Positions 18,178 through 27,083 of a stretch of 64,000 nucleotides of DNA are shown piece after piece (within the stretch, counting starts at the first letter, position 1; every line of letters starts with the position of its first letter). Below the pieces are notes generated by a model. The model had not been told where the DNA came from. It saw only the letters and a list, made by a program, of their open reading frames with translations, and did not search any database. Origin of the DNA: JAJECS01 sp965198185 (GTDB lineage Bacteria > Chloroflexota > UBA11872); assembly GCA_965198185.1 (NCBI GenBank), contig CBDAOU010000001.1, positions 372,001 to 436,000 of the forward strand, read 5' to 3'. Both the position numbers and the translations under genes were made by a program.

Positions 18178-19446
18178 ATGTTCGGCGTCGGCCTCGAAGA
18201 ATTCATCGCGATCATCATGGTCGCGCTCATCGTTTTGGGCCCCGAACGGTTGCCCATCGCCATGCGCACGGTCGGTCGCTGGGTGCGGCAGCTGCGCGAC
18301 ATGTCACGGGAATTCCGCCGTGAATTTGCCGAAGAGTTCGCCTTCATCCAGGAGGAGATGAGCGAGCTGCGCCGGGAGGCCGACGCCACCCGCAGCGAGC
18401 TGGCTGACATTCGCCGCGAGCTCGGCCAGACGGTCCAGGCCACCGCCGACGACGTGACGAGCCTCAAGGACGAGGTTGTTTCGGATATGCAGGGCGCGGT
18501 CGACGCGATCAGCGGTCGCGACGGGGCAACCGACGCGGCGGGCAAACCTTCGACCAACGGCGCGGCCAACGAGGCGGCCAACGGGGCGGCAGCGGCCGGC
18601 GCCAAGCGGGCTGACACTCCCCAACCCGCCTTCGCCGCGAATGCCGCGGACGCGATGGCTCTGGCCATCTCGGAGACGTTCTCCGCCAACGGGGTGACCG
18701 CGGCGGAGGATGGCGCCATGGACCCGGCGGCGACACCGGAGCCTCTAGCCACGGACGAGCCGCCGGCGCGGCTGGAGGCGTTTGCGCCGGATGTCGGCGA
18801 GCCGGCCAGGCCGGCGGACCTCCACCCGGCGGCGCCCGTGCTGCCGCCACCGCCAGGAACCCCCGACGAGCCGCCGGCGCCGCCTGTCCCTGCCGAGCCG
18901 GTGGCCACACCGGATGCCGCGGCGTCCGTCGGCATCGGCCGCGTGCCCGAGCCTGGTATGCGAAATCAACTTGGCGGGTTCATGCGTCTGATCATCATGA
19001 AGGCGCTGGAGTCCGATTCCGCATTTCGCGAACAGGCGGAAGAGGCCCTGCGCGCGCAGGCGCGCGCCGACGCCGCCGCCGCCGCGGAAGGCGAGGAGCC
19101 GGACATCCTGGAGCTGGTGGCCGCGTGGGTGCGCCAGCGGCGCCAGCTGGTCGGCAACGAGAACATCACGGTGCGGCAGAAGGCGCCCGAGTCTGCGGTG
19201 GTCGAGCTGTTCGAGTGTCCCTACGGGCTCACGTCGGGCGACGCGCACCCGGTGTGCGACGTGAGCAACGTCTACGACTCGGCCTTCTTCGAGAAATTCA
19301 ACATGACATCCATGTACGCGACTCGCATGTCGGATGGCGACCCGCACTGCAAGCTGCTGGTGGTCACCAACGAGCGGCTCAAGGCGGTCGAGGAGGGCGA
19401 GGCCGAGGCGACCGAAGCGACCGAAGCGGCGCCGCCGGCAAGCTGA
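18178..19446 (+). CDS. TatA/TatB-like protein fused to a C-terminal Cys-containing (ATC-hydrolase-like) domain
   Basis: Residues 1-25 are a TatB-type membrane helix ending in VLGPERLPIAMRTVGRW. An amphipathic, charged helix follows (RQLRDMSREFRREFAEE). The central ~160 residues are low-complexity Ala/Pro-rich. From about residue 261 (MRNQLGGFMRLIIMKALE) a folded domain begins, with Cys347 (FECPYG), Cys360 (PVCDVSN) and Cys391 (DGDPHCKLL). The ECPYG...GDPHC pattern resembles the L-2-amino-thiazoline-4-carboxylate-hydrolase-like family (my recognition, unverified). Normal TatB is ~100-170 residues; this is 422. It could be a Tat component, or a membrane-tethered enzyme using a Tat-like anchor. 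No tatC is nearby. Confidence 0.75.
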   Translation: MFGVGLEEFIAIIMVALIVLGPERLPIAMRTVGRWVRQLRDMSREFRREFAEEFAFIQEEMSELRREADATRSELADIRRELGQTVQATADDVTSLKDEVVSDMQGAVDAISGRDGATDAAGKPSTNGAANEAANGAAAAGAKRADTPQPAFAANAADAMALAISETFSANGVTAAEDGAMDPAATPEPLATDEPPARLEAFAPDVGEPARPADLHPAAPVLPPPPGTPDEPPAPPVPAEPVATPDAAASVGIGRVPEPGMRNQLGGFMRLIIMKALESDSAFREQAEEALRAQARADAAAAAEGEEPDILELVAAWVRQRRQLVGNENITVRQKAPESAVVELFECPYGLTSGDAHPVCDVSNVYDSAFFEKFNMTSMYATRMSDGDPHCKLLVVTNERLKAVEEGEAEATEATEAAPPAS

Positions 19447-19482
19447 GCCGGGGGCGCGACGACCGCGCGGCTGGAGCGGACT

Positions 19483-19504
19483 CCCAGGCTGCCCGCAGCC
19501 TGGG
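19483..19504. repeat. Perfect 22-base hairpin, first of two direct copies
   Basis: The arms CCCAGGCTGC and GCAGCCTGGG pair with a two-base loop. The same sequence with its flanks (30 bases identical) recurs at 19656-19685. It sits between the convergent tatA-like and FtsH-like genes, where it could also act in transcription termination, although no T-run follows. Confidence 0.8.
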
Positions 19505-19527
19505 CCACCGGGCGGGCTCAGGAAACG

Positions 19528-19594
19528 CCCCTTCGACAAGCTCAGGGCGAACGGATGGGGGTAAAGCCCACGGCCTTTTTCAGACCTTTCCTAG
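19528..19594. repeat. Truncated copy of the palindromic MITE-like repeat (right half)
   Basis: This contains CCTTCGACAAGCTCAGGG, then CGAACGGAT and a right end TTTTTCAGACCTTTCCTAG closely matching the right end of the copy at 45654-45780. The left arm (CCAATCCGTTCG) is absent, so this copy is a partial or decayed one. It lies between convergent genes. Confidence 0.72.
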
Positions 19595-19656
19595 ACTCCT
19601 CGCTGCGCTCGGAGTGACAGGTTGGGCGCCTCAGCGGGCGCGAAGAGGGATGGATT

Positions 19657-19678
19657 CCCAGGCTGCCCGCAGCCTGGG
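19657..19678. repeat. Perfect 22-base hairpin, second direct copy
   Basis: Identical to the hairpin at 19483-19504. A third partial copy (CAGCCTGGGCCACC) follows about 20 bases later. The whole 302-base stretch between 19446 and 19749 is made of such repeats and holds no gene. Confidence 0.78.
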
Positions 19679-19748
19679 CCACCGGACAGTCAGCCTGGGC
19701 CACCCCGCGGTCCGCGGGACCCGCCCCAAACGGCGGTCGGGGCGGGAC

Positions 19749-21605
19749 CTAGTCGGACTCGCGCTCCTCGGTCGGCGCCCCGTTGCCTGAGGCGGGCCCG
19801 TTCCGGCCGTTCGCCCCATTGGAGGCGTCGTCGTCGCCGAAGACGTAGGGCTCCGGCGGAGCAATGCCGGCCGTCACCAGCACAGGCGGCTCGGGCAACG
19901 CCTTGGGCTCGTTGCCAGCGGCGATCATCTCGTCGTAGCGCGTGACCAAGTCCTCGACATCCTGGCCGTCAACCTCATCCTGATCGATGAGCAGCTGCGC
20001 CAGGTCGTGCATGGCGCCGGAATACTGCGTGAGCAGGGCCTTCACCTTGCGGTACTCCTGGTCCAGGATCTGATCGATCTTGCGCTTCATGTCGGGCGCG
20101 GTGGCGGACACGGCTGGGCCGAACGGCAGGGTCGAGTAGAAGCTCCCGTCCATGCCCCACACGCTCAGCATGTGAAATACCGTATGCGTGGCGTGCGCGA
20201 AATCGGACGTCACGCCTACGGTCGGAGAGCCAAGGAACAACTCCTCCGCCGCACGGCTGGCCAGCGAAACCTGGATGCTGGCCAGCAGCTCCTCACGCAC
20301 CAACACGCGCTTTTCCTCGACCGGCTTGTAGGCCGCCAGGCCAAGGGCGCTGCCGTGCCGGATGATGGTGACCTTGGTAAGCCGTTCCCAGTGCTTCAGC
20401 TTGACCTGGGCGACGGCGTGCCCGGCCTCGTGGTAGGCGAGGCGGCGGCGGTCTTCCTGCGTGAGGCCCCGGATCGGCTCGCGCAGGCCCCACTCATGGT
20501 TCTCACGCGCGCGTGAGAAGTCCGCGTAGGAAATGGCGTCGCGGCCGTCGAAGTGGGCGTGAACCACCGCCTCGTTGAGGACGTATTTGATCTCCACCGG
20601 GGTGTAGTCGATGGTGTCGTTGCCCATGCGGTCGATGGGCATCCCTTCGTGCCGCACCTTGGCCAGGTAGTACTCGATGATGTCCTTGCGGCCTTCGAAG
20701 TCCGGCTTGTCGACGTGGATCTTGCGGTCGAACCGACCAGGCCGCAGCAGCGCCTGGTCAAGGACGGAGGCGATATTCGTTGCGCCAACGGTGAGCACCG
20801 GCGGCGGAATGGCGCGTCCCTTCCTGAGGCCGAGCGCCCGCAGAATCCGCGCGAACATGCCGTTGTCGAAGTTGGGCGGGTCCATCTGCATCAGCAGCTC
20901 GTTGAGCAGCCCTGCCCCGCCGCCGCCCATCATGCCGCCCATCATGCCCATGCCCCCGCCCCCGCCCATTTGGCCGGTGCGGGAGCTGCCGATGGCGTCG
21001 ATCTCGTCGATGAAGACGATGCAGCCGCCATGGCGCCGGGCCAGCTTGCGCGCTTTGCCGTAGAGCATGCGGACTTTCATCGGAGCAATGCCGATGAACA
21101 TGGCCTGCAGGCTCGGGGCCGAGAGATAGCCGAACGGCAACCCGGCCTCGCTGGCCATCGCCTGCGCCAGATAGCTCTTGCCGGTACCCGGAGGGCCTTC
21201 GAGCAGCAACCCGCGGACGGTCTCACCACCCATGCGCTTGAACTCGCGCACGCCCCGCAGCAACGTAACGGTCCGCCGCGCGACCTCCAGGATTTGATCG
21301 TTGCCGCGGTAGTCCGAGAAGTACACGCCGGTCTCGCCCGGCTGCAACCAATACGTCCGACCCCGCCCGAGGATGTAGAACAGGGCGCCAAACTGGACGA
21401 TCAGGAACATCATCCCGAAGAGCAACTGCGCGATGAACTGCAGAATGCCGACCGTGATTTCCGTGGCCTGCGTTAGCCCCAGCAGCAACGCACCGGTGAT
21501 GGCCAGATAGAGAGTGATCGCGCGCCAGTTCTCGCGGACGAACGTCAGCGGGCTTCGCCCGGCGTTGGCGCGCCGCCGAATGTCCGAGTCCATGTTTATG
21601 CCCAT
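19749..21605 (-). CDS. FtsH-like membrane AAA+ zinc protease (divergent paralogue)
   Basis: The 618-residue protein has two N-terminal membrane helices (about 30-46 and 53-79) separated by only a short loop, unlike FtsH with its ~70-residue external domain. The AAA core has Walker A GPPGTGKS (137-144), Walker B IVFIDEIDA (196-204) and the Arg-finger region LLRPGRFDR (~287-294). The protease zinc site HEAGH is at 392-396, with a later TSDFAHAT segment for the third ligand. A Gly/Met-only insertion (about 212-231) follows Walker B. The acidic C-terminal tail is low complexity. GGGGGAG precedes ATG 21605. It is distinct from the canonical ftsH at 53489. Confidence 0.88.
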   Translation of the reverse strand: MGINMDSDIRRRANAGRSPLTFVRENWRAITLYLAITGALLLGLTQATEITVGILQFIAQLLFGMMFLIVQFGALFYILGRGRTYWLQPGETGVYFSDYRGNDQILEVARRTVTLLRGVREFKRMGGETVRGLLLEGPPGTGKSYLAQAMASEAGLPFGYLSAPSLQAMFIGIAPMKVRMLYGKARKLARRHGGCIVFIDEIDAIGSSRTGQMGGGGGMGMMGGMMGGGGAGLLNELLMQMDPPNFDNGMFARILRALGLRKGRAIPPPVLTVGATNIASVLDQALLRPGRFDRKIHVDKPDFEGRKDIIEYYLAKVRHEGMPIDRMGNDTIDYTPVEIKYVLNEAVVHAHFDGRDAISYADFSRARENHEWGLREPIRGLTQEDRRRLAYHEAGHAVAQVKLKHWERLTKVTIIRHGSALGLAAYKPVEEKRVLVREELLASIQVSLASRAAEELFLGSPTVGVTSDFAHATHTVFHMLSVWGMDGSFYSTLPFGPAVSATAPDMKRKIDQILDQEYRKVKALLTQYSGAMHDLAQLLIDQDEVDGQDVEDLVTRYDEMIAAGNEPKALPEPPVLVTAGIAPPEPYVFGDDDASNGANGRNGPASGNGAPTEERESD

Positions 21606-21753
21606 GACGGCGTCTCCCCCCGAGCGTGGCCTATGGCGCGTCGCTCGCAGCGCGCACCATAGCCGCCTGGCGATGAACTAGAAGTATACCCTTGGGGGAC
21701 GCGCCGAAAGTGAAGATACGCACCAAGCGGTAACACTCATGGTCGAAGAGCTT

Positions 21754-24103
21754 CTAGCGGGCGGGGCCGTCGTGCCAGCGGCGGCTGAACAGGGCCAGCC
21801 GCGCTTGGGCCATTCCAAAGACCGTGTCTGGGTGATAGCGCCCACCGGCGCCGGCGGGCACGCCCGTCAGGAGCTCGATGCCGCCGCTGATCGTGTCGGC
21901 GGTGTAGACGTGGAAGCGGCTGGACTCAATCGCCTTGGCCACGTCCCAGCGCAGGGTGAGGTGCCTGGCGTTCGCGGCCGGCAGCAGCACGCCCTGCGCG
22001 CCGGTGAGCCCGCGCTGGCGGCACAGATCGAAGAATCCCTCGACCTTCTGCGTGACGCCGCCGACGGCCTGGACCTGGCCGTATTGGTTCACCGAGCCCG
22101 TCACTGCCACGTCCTGCCGCAGCGGCAGACCGCTGAGGCTTGAGAGCAGCGCGTAAAGCTCGGCGGAGGATGCGCTGTCGCCCTCGATTCCGCCGTAGGA
22201 CTGCTCGAATACCAGGGTGGCGCTCAAGCTGAGCGGGCCCTCCACTCCAAAGGCGCCGCTCACGAACCCTGCCAGGATCATGGCGCCCTTGTCGTGAATT
22301 GGGCCGGTGAGCTTGGCTTCGCGATCGATGCTGAACACGCCGTCGCGGCCGGGGTAGGTCCGCGCCGATATCCGGTGCACCTGACCAAATTCGTAGCCTC
22401 CCAGGTTCACCACGGATAGCCCGTTCACTTGCCCGATCGCCGTGCCTTCGATTTCCACCATCACGGTGCCGTCGGCGATCCGGTCGCGAATCTTCTCCTC
22501 GGTGAGGATTGCTGCGGCGGATGCGCTCGTCGATCGAGGACCAGACGTGCTCCTCGCTGACCAGGTCGGCGCCTGCCCGGCGCGCCCAGTGCCCGGCTTC
22601 GGTGATGATGTCGCTGAGGTCGCCGAACCGGGTCGACAGGCGGCGACGGTCCTGAGCCAGGCGCACGCCCTCTTCAACGACGCGTGCGACGGCCGTGCGG
22701 TCGAAGTGCGGCAAGCCCTCGTCGTGGCAGCGGGCGGCGATGAATTGGGCATAGCGGTTCATGTTGGCGTCGTTGCGCTCGATCTCGGTGTCGAACTCGG
22801 CGCGGACCTTGAACAGATCGCCGAAGTCGGGATCGGCGTCGTGGAGCAAGTAGTAGACCCATGGGGCGCCGACCAGCGCGACCTTGATGTCAAGCGGAAT
22901 GGGTTCGGGATCGAGACGCGCCGGAGACGCCAATCCCAGTTCTTCCGCCACGGTCTCTAGTCGGATGACCTGATCGCGCAGCGCCCGCTTGAGCCCGTCA
23001 TAGGCCGCTGCGTTGGGCAGCACGTCCTCCGCTTGCACCACCAAGAACCCGCCGTTCGCCGCGTGGAGCGCGCCGGGTTTGATCATGGTGAAATCCGTCG
23101 TGACCACGCCCATGGTTTGCCGCTGCTCGATCTGGCCGAAGAGGTTGGGATAGGTCGGATGCCCTTCCCGGACCAGCGGCGCGCCACAATCCGCTGCGTG
23201 GGTCACGAGCACGTTCACCTGATAGGGCAGGAGGGGGTCGGCCCGGTATCGCGCCGCGGGGTCCGGCGCCGAGCCGTCGTCGTCGCTCCCGCGAAAGACC
23301 TCGAAGTTCTCGGTGGCGTGCTGTTCGACGGCCAGCAAGTGCGCTGTAACGTCCTCGTGGTTTCGGTAGGCCTCCCGCAAGTCTTCGAGCAGCGGCTGGA
23401 CGACACTGCGCGCGACGTCGACGTTGAGCGTGTGCAGCTGGTCACGGGCTTGGCGCTGCCCCCGGCGCAGCGCCCGCATCGTGTCCGCCAGGGCATCGTC
23501 CAGCACGCTGCGCGCCTGCTCGATGGCGCTGCGCTCGGATTCCGGCAACTGCCGCAGCGCGTCCGGCGCGAGCGGCTGGCCGTCGCGAACCGCGGCCACG
23601 CTGAGACCTACCGGCGTCTGGACAAGCGCATGTCCAGACGCGCGGGCTTGACGGTCAAGAGCCTGCAGCGCCGCCTGCCGCTGGCTCTGTTCCCGCTGGC
23701 CAATGTCGCGCCGCTGCGCCTCGTACTCGTCGGTGGCGAAGGCCCGCGCCATCTCGCTTTCGAGCGCCGCCACCAGATCGGCTATGTGCCGACGAAACTC
23801 GGGCGCCGCGCCGGGCGGCAGGCGCAGCGCTCGGGGGCGGTGCGGCTCGTCGAAGTTGTGGACGTAGCACCAATCCGGCGGGGTGGGACGGCTGTCCGCC
23901 ACGGCGCGGAGTCGCTCGAAAATCATTGACGTGCGGCCGGTGCCCGGAAGGCCCATCGCAAAGATGTTGAAGCCGGGACTCCGGATGTCGACGCCGAACT
24001 CCAGCGATCGCTCGGCACGCTCCTGGCCGATCAGCGCGTCCGGCCGCTCAAGCTCAGCCGTGGACACAAAGCTCAAGGTGTCCGGGTTGCAGGTCCAGCG
24101 CAC
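21754..24103 (-). pseudogene. Lon-like ATP-dependent protease (AAA_32 type), interrupted by a single-base frameshift
   Basis: Two overlapping frames make one protein of about 780 residues. The upstream frame (from 24103) holds the AAA_32 ATPase domain with P-loop GLPGTGRT (Arg in place of Lys, usual for this family), a coiled-coil region, and DFTMIKPGALHAANGGFLVVQ. It reads sensibly to IDERIRRSN and then becomes Arg-rich nonsense. The downstream frame resumes at LTEEKIRDRI with the Lon protease domain: Ser in EGDSASSAEL and Lys in GVTQKVEGFFD. Removing one C (the GG at 22506-22507 on the + strand) restores the frame. Either a real mutation or a sequencing indel. The start is uncertain; family-like residues extend a little upstream of GTG 24103. 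Confidence 0.85.
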
Positions 24104-24280
24104 CGCGTCGGCGGAAAGCTCGGTTACGCCCGAGGGCCGGGAGGGCCTGTCGCGATGAACGGGGTCGGTGTGCAGCGGGGCGCCCTCGGAGTGGAACGCG
24201 GCGAAGTCTAGCAGTGGCCCCGGCGCCGGCCGCCTACACTGGCGTGCGTGCGCCGCAGCGCCGGAGAAACCGAGGAAGCC

Positions 24281-25234
24281 TTGAACGTTGTCATCGATTA
24301 TCCGCTAGGCACCAACGCCGACTGGGACCCTCTGCGTGCCGAGTTTCCGGATGACGAATTTGCCTGGTCCGCCACGATTGATGCGTCGTTCCCCGCTTTG
24401 AGCGACGCCGAAGTGATCGCTTCCGGACGGCCGCTCGGCCCCGGCGTGCTCGACGCGGCGCCAAACGTGCGCTGGGTCCAGGTCTTTTCTGCCGGCGTCG
24501 AGGAGTATCTGAAGTCTCCGGGCCTCAAAGGGCGCGACTTGGTGTTGACCAATGTCAAGGTTGTATTGGGCAGCCACGTGGCCGAAACCGGCATCGCCTT
24601 GCTCACCGGACTCTCGCGCGGCATCGCGCCAGCGGTTCTGGCGCAGCGGGAGCGGCGCTGGGATCCGTCGATCGAGGTGGATGAACTCACGGGCAAGCGG
24701 GCGCTCGTCGTCGGGGCCGGCGGCATCGGCCGTGCGCTCGCCCGCAGGCTGGACGGCCTCGAGGTCGAGGTGCGCGCCGTGGACATCTATCCGCAGGAGC
24801 CGGACGCCTACATCCGCGAGGTGCGGCTGGTGAGCGAGATGGCCGACATGCTGCCCGACACCGACATTCTGGCGATCTGCTGCCCCAGCACGGCCGCGAC
24901 GCAGCGACTGATTGACCGGCAGGTGTTCGACCTGCTGCCGGATGGCAGCTATCTGATCAACATCTCGCGCGGCGCGGTGGTGGACACGCCCGCGCTCGTC
25001 GAGACACTGCGCGGCGGCAAGCTGCGCGGCGTCGGGCTCGACGTGCTGGACGAAGAACCACCGCCAGCCGATCACCCGATTTGGACATTCCCCAACGTGA
25101 TGATCACACCGCACAACGGCGGCGCGTCGCCGTTGCGCGTGGTCCGGATACGCGAGTTCTTCGCGGACAACCTGCGCCGCTATAAGGCGGGCGAGCCGCT
25201 CGAGAACGTGGTGGATGTCGAGGCCGGATTCTGA
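24281..25234 (+). CDS. D-isomer-specific 2-hydroxyacid dehydrogenase
   Basis: NAD(P)-dependent reductase/dehydrogenase of ~317 residues. The Rossmann motif is VVGAGGIGRALARRLDG. Catalytic residues are Arg in LINISRGAVVDTPAL, Glu in DVLDEEPPPADHP and His in MITPHNGG. It resembles the glyoxylate/hydroxypyruvate reductase A-like group; substrate unknown. I chose TTG 24281 because AGGAAG stands just upstream; a GTG at 24248 lacks a site. It is divergent from the Lon-like gene and ends convergent to the SDR gene, with a MITE-like repeat between. Confidence 0.9.
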   Translation: MNVVIDYPLGTNADWDPLRAEFPDDEFAWSATIDASFPALSDAEVIASGRPLGPGVLDAAPNVRWVQVFSAGVEEYLKSPGLKGRDLVLTNVKVVLGSHVAETGIALLTGLSRGIAPAVLAQRERRWDPSIEVDELTGKRALVVGAGGIGRALARRLDGLEVEVRAVDIYPQEPDAYIREVRLVSEMADMLPDTDILAICCPSTAATQRLIDRQVFDLLPDGSYLINISRGAVVDTPALVETLRGGKLRGVGLDVLDEEPPPADHPIWTFPNVMITPHNGGASPLRVVRIREFFADNLRRYKAGEPLENVVDVEAGF

Positions 25235-25249
25235 CGAGCGGGTCGGCGT

Positions 25250-25378
25250 CTAGGGAAGCTCTCAAGAATCAGGGAGGCCTTTGCCTCCATGGGTCCCAAT
25301 CCGTTCGGTAGCCCCTTCGACAAGCTCAGGGCGAACGGATTGGGACAGTGTCCATCGACGTATTCGGACTATCCCTAG
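25250..25378. repeat. Palindromic MITE-like element, complete copy
   Basis: The outer ends are CTAGGGA (25250-25256) and TCCCTAG (25372-25378). The inner arms are TCCCAATCCGTTCG (25294-) and CGAACGGATTGGGA (-25345), a perfect 14-base inverted repeat around CCTTCGACAAGCTCAGGG. It lies between convergent genes and overlaps the stop codon of the SDR gene (25375-25377), so the element end supplies that stop. Confidence 0.85.
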
Positions 25379-26157
25379 ATGACGTCGCCTGTGCCGCCAT
25401 CGATGGCGACTGCGGTGCCCGTGATGTAGGCCGCGCGCGGCGAGACGAGAAACGCCACCAGATCGGCGACTTCCTCGGCGCGGCCGATCCGCCCAAGCGG
25501 AATATCGGCGCCCATCGTGGCGTAGTAGTCATCGAGCGAGACGCCCGGCGATCCACGGCGCCAGCGGCGCTCCCACTGCATGCTCCGAATCGATCCCAGC
25601 ATGACGGTGTTGACGCGAATGCGATCGGGGGCGAGGTCCTTGGACAGCGCCTTGGTGAGCCCGATGCCGGCGGCGCGGCTTACCGAGGTCGGCACGGACG
25701 CGGCGCCCGGCTGCTTGCCGCCCACGGTGGTGATATTGACGATGGCGCCGCCACCGGCGGCGCGGAGATGGGGGATGGCCGCGCGCGTGCAGCGGATGGC
25801 GCCGTAGACCTTGAGTTGCAGATCGGCCTCCCAGGCCGCGTCGTCAACGTCGTCGAACGGCGACGCGCTCGAGGTGCCGGCGTTGTTGACGAGGATGTCC
25901 AAGCGGCCAAGCCGCTGTGCCGCGGTTTCCACGAAGTCGCGCGTTTGCTGGGCGTCAGTTACGTCCAGCGGGAGCGACTCGACACGGCGTCCGGTGGCGC
26001 TGCGAATCTCAGTGGCGGCCAGCTGGAGCGGTTCCGGGCGTCGCGCGCCGATGGCCACGTCGCAGCCCTCGGCCGCCAGGGTCGCCGCAATGGCCCGCCC
26101 GATGCCTTCGCTGCCGCCGGTGACGGCGGCGGCGAGCCCCGTCAGCTGCAGGTTCAT
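25375..26157 (-). CDS. SDR-family oxidoreductase lacking the catalytic Tyr/Lys
   Basis: The 260-residue protein has a complete Rossmann frame: TGGSEGIG near residue 14, DVTDAQQ, LVNNAG, then IDGGTGD at the C-terminus. The catalytic YxxxK is absent. The equivalent segment reads PTSVSRAAGIGLTKAL, giving Thr and Arg at the Tyr and Lys positions, and the usual Ser strand reads NITTVGG. It therefore looks like a pseudoenzyme or a member with altered chemistry. The stop codon lies in the right end of a repeat element. Confidence 0.87.
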   Translation of the reverse strand: MNLQLTGLAAAVTGGSEGIGRAIAATLAAEGCDVAIGARRPEPLQLAATEIRSATGRRVESLPLDVTDAQQTRDFVETAAQRLGRLDILVNNAGTSSASPFDDVDDAAWEADLQLKVYGAIRCTRAAIPHLRAAGGGAIVNITTVGGKQPGAASVPTSVSRAAGIGLTKALSKDLAPDRIRVNTVMLGSIRSMQWERRWRRGSPGVSLDDYYATMGADIPLGRIGRAEEVADLVAFLVSPRAAYITGTAVAIDGGTGDVI

Positions 26158-26165
26158 GCCGGTCG

Positions 26166-26408
26166 CTAGGCGTCGCCGACGACCACGTCGGCCGTGGCGT
26201 CACGCTCCGCGAGCAGGATCTCTCGCCCCTTGCGCACGATTTCCTCGCGCTGGCGCTGCTGCCAGCTCATGCCGGTCTTCGACAGGAACCACAGCCGCCG
26301 GGGGTAGCGCGGCACGCCGATCCAGACAACCTCCATCCACGGCGGCAGACGCGCCGGCGGGGCGACATCGTCCCAGTGCACCGGCGTCTCGTTGATGGTC
26401 AGCGCCAC
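26166..26408 (-). CDS. Small conserved-looking protein of unknown function
   Basis: The 80-residue protein reads MALTINETPVHWDD through WMEVVWIGVPRYPRRLWFLSKTG and a basic helix RQREEIVRKGREILLAERDA. The GTG start has a strong AAGGAG six bases upstream, which decides against the longer frame to 26585. I do not recognise it. It lies eight bases upstream of the SDR gene on the same strand and may be co-transcribed. Confidence 0.6.
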   Translation of the reverse strand: MALTINETPVHWDDVAPPARLPPWMEVVWIGVPRYPRRLWFLSKTGMSWQQRQREEIVRKGREILLAERDATADVVVGDA

Positions 26409-26451
26409 GTTGTTCTCCTTGCTTCTGCGGCGGGGACGGACATGCGAATCC

Positions 26452-26790
26452 TCACAGGTTGAGCCTCCGCCGTAGGTTATCGACGAGTGTGCGGTGCGCC
26501 TCGGGCCGCCGCCGGCGTTCCTTGAGCTTTCGCGCCACCGCGCGGTCGCTGTAATAGCGCACGGCGACGTAGCCGGCAACTCCAATGAGCGCCATCACCG
26601 CGACGACGCCGATGACGTTGGAGAGTTCCTCGCGAAAGAAGATGAAGCCGTGGAGGTACCGCATGCCGATGAGGATGAGATACACGGTGACGGTGATCGA
26701 GATGGTGTAGGCCAGCCGCCGCCGCAGGCCGCCGTAGATCAGCAGCGGCACGGTGGTGATGATGGCGATGATCAAGAGCGTGCGAAACAC
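26452..26790 (-). CDS. Small membrane protein of unknown function
   Basis: The 112-residue protein has three predicted hydrophobic segments (about 3-20, 27-46 and 58-78) and a strongly basic C-terminal tail (RKLKERRRRPEAHR). No family is recognised. It is 43 bases upstream of the 80-residue gene on the same strand. The amphipathic layout and codon usage suggest a real gene. Confidence 0.6.
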   Translation of the reverse strand: MFRTLLIIAIITTVPLLIYGGLRRRLAYTISITVTVYLILIGMRYLHGFIFFREELSNVIGVVAVMALIGVAGYVAVRYYSDRAVARKLKERRRRPEAHRTLVDNLRRRLNL

Positions 26791-27083
26791 AGGCTGGACC
26801 GGGGCTTACGCCGCTGGCGATGCTACTACAGGGTTGTGATGGCGACGCGTGGGCGCCCGTCCCACGGTGGCTGCGGTACGATATCGGTCACGTGGCGGGC
26901 ATCGTGCGCCTTTTCGCCACGCAGCCGCAAGGCTGCCCGACGAGTGCGCCGTGACGGCGGCGGGCACTGATTGGGCTTTCACCGTGACACCGATACGTCA
27001 GCAGGAGGGATCGCTGTATATGCATCGCCCCATGCTCCTGCTAGGCCCGTGCCCGCGCACTAGCTGACCCTCCTCCAAACGTC
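26791..27083. other. Intergenic region before gltB
   Basis: This stretch of 293 bases separates a minus-strand membrane-protein gene from gltB. Short frames on the + strand are not protein-like. A run GCAGGAGGGATCGC (~27001) resembles a ribosome-binding site but is ~70 bases before the gltB ATG. I see no recognisable riboswitch or RNA gene. Confidence 0.4.
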
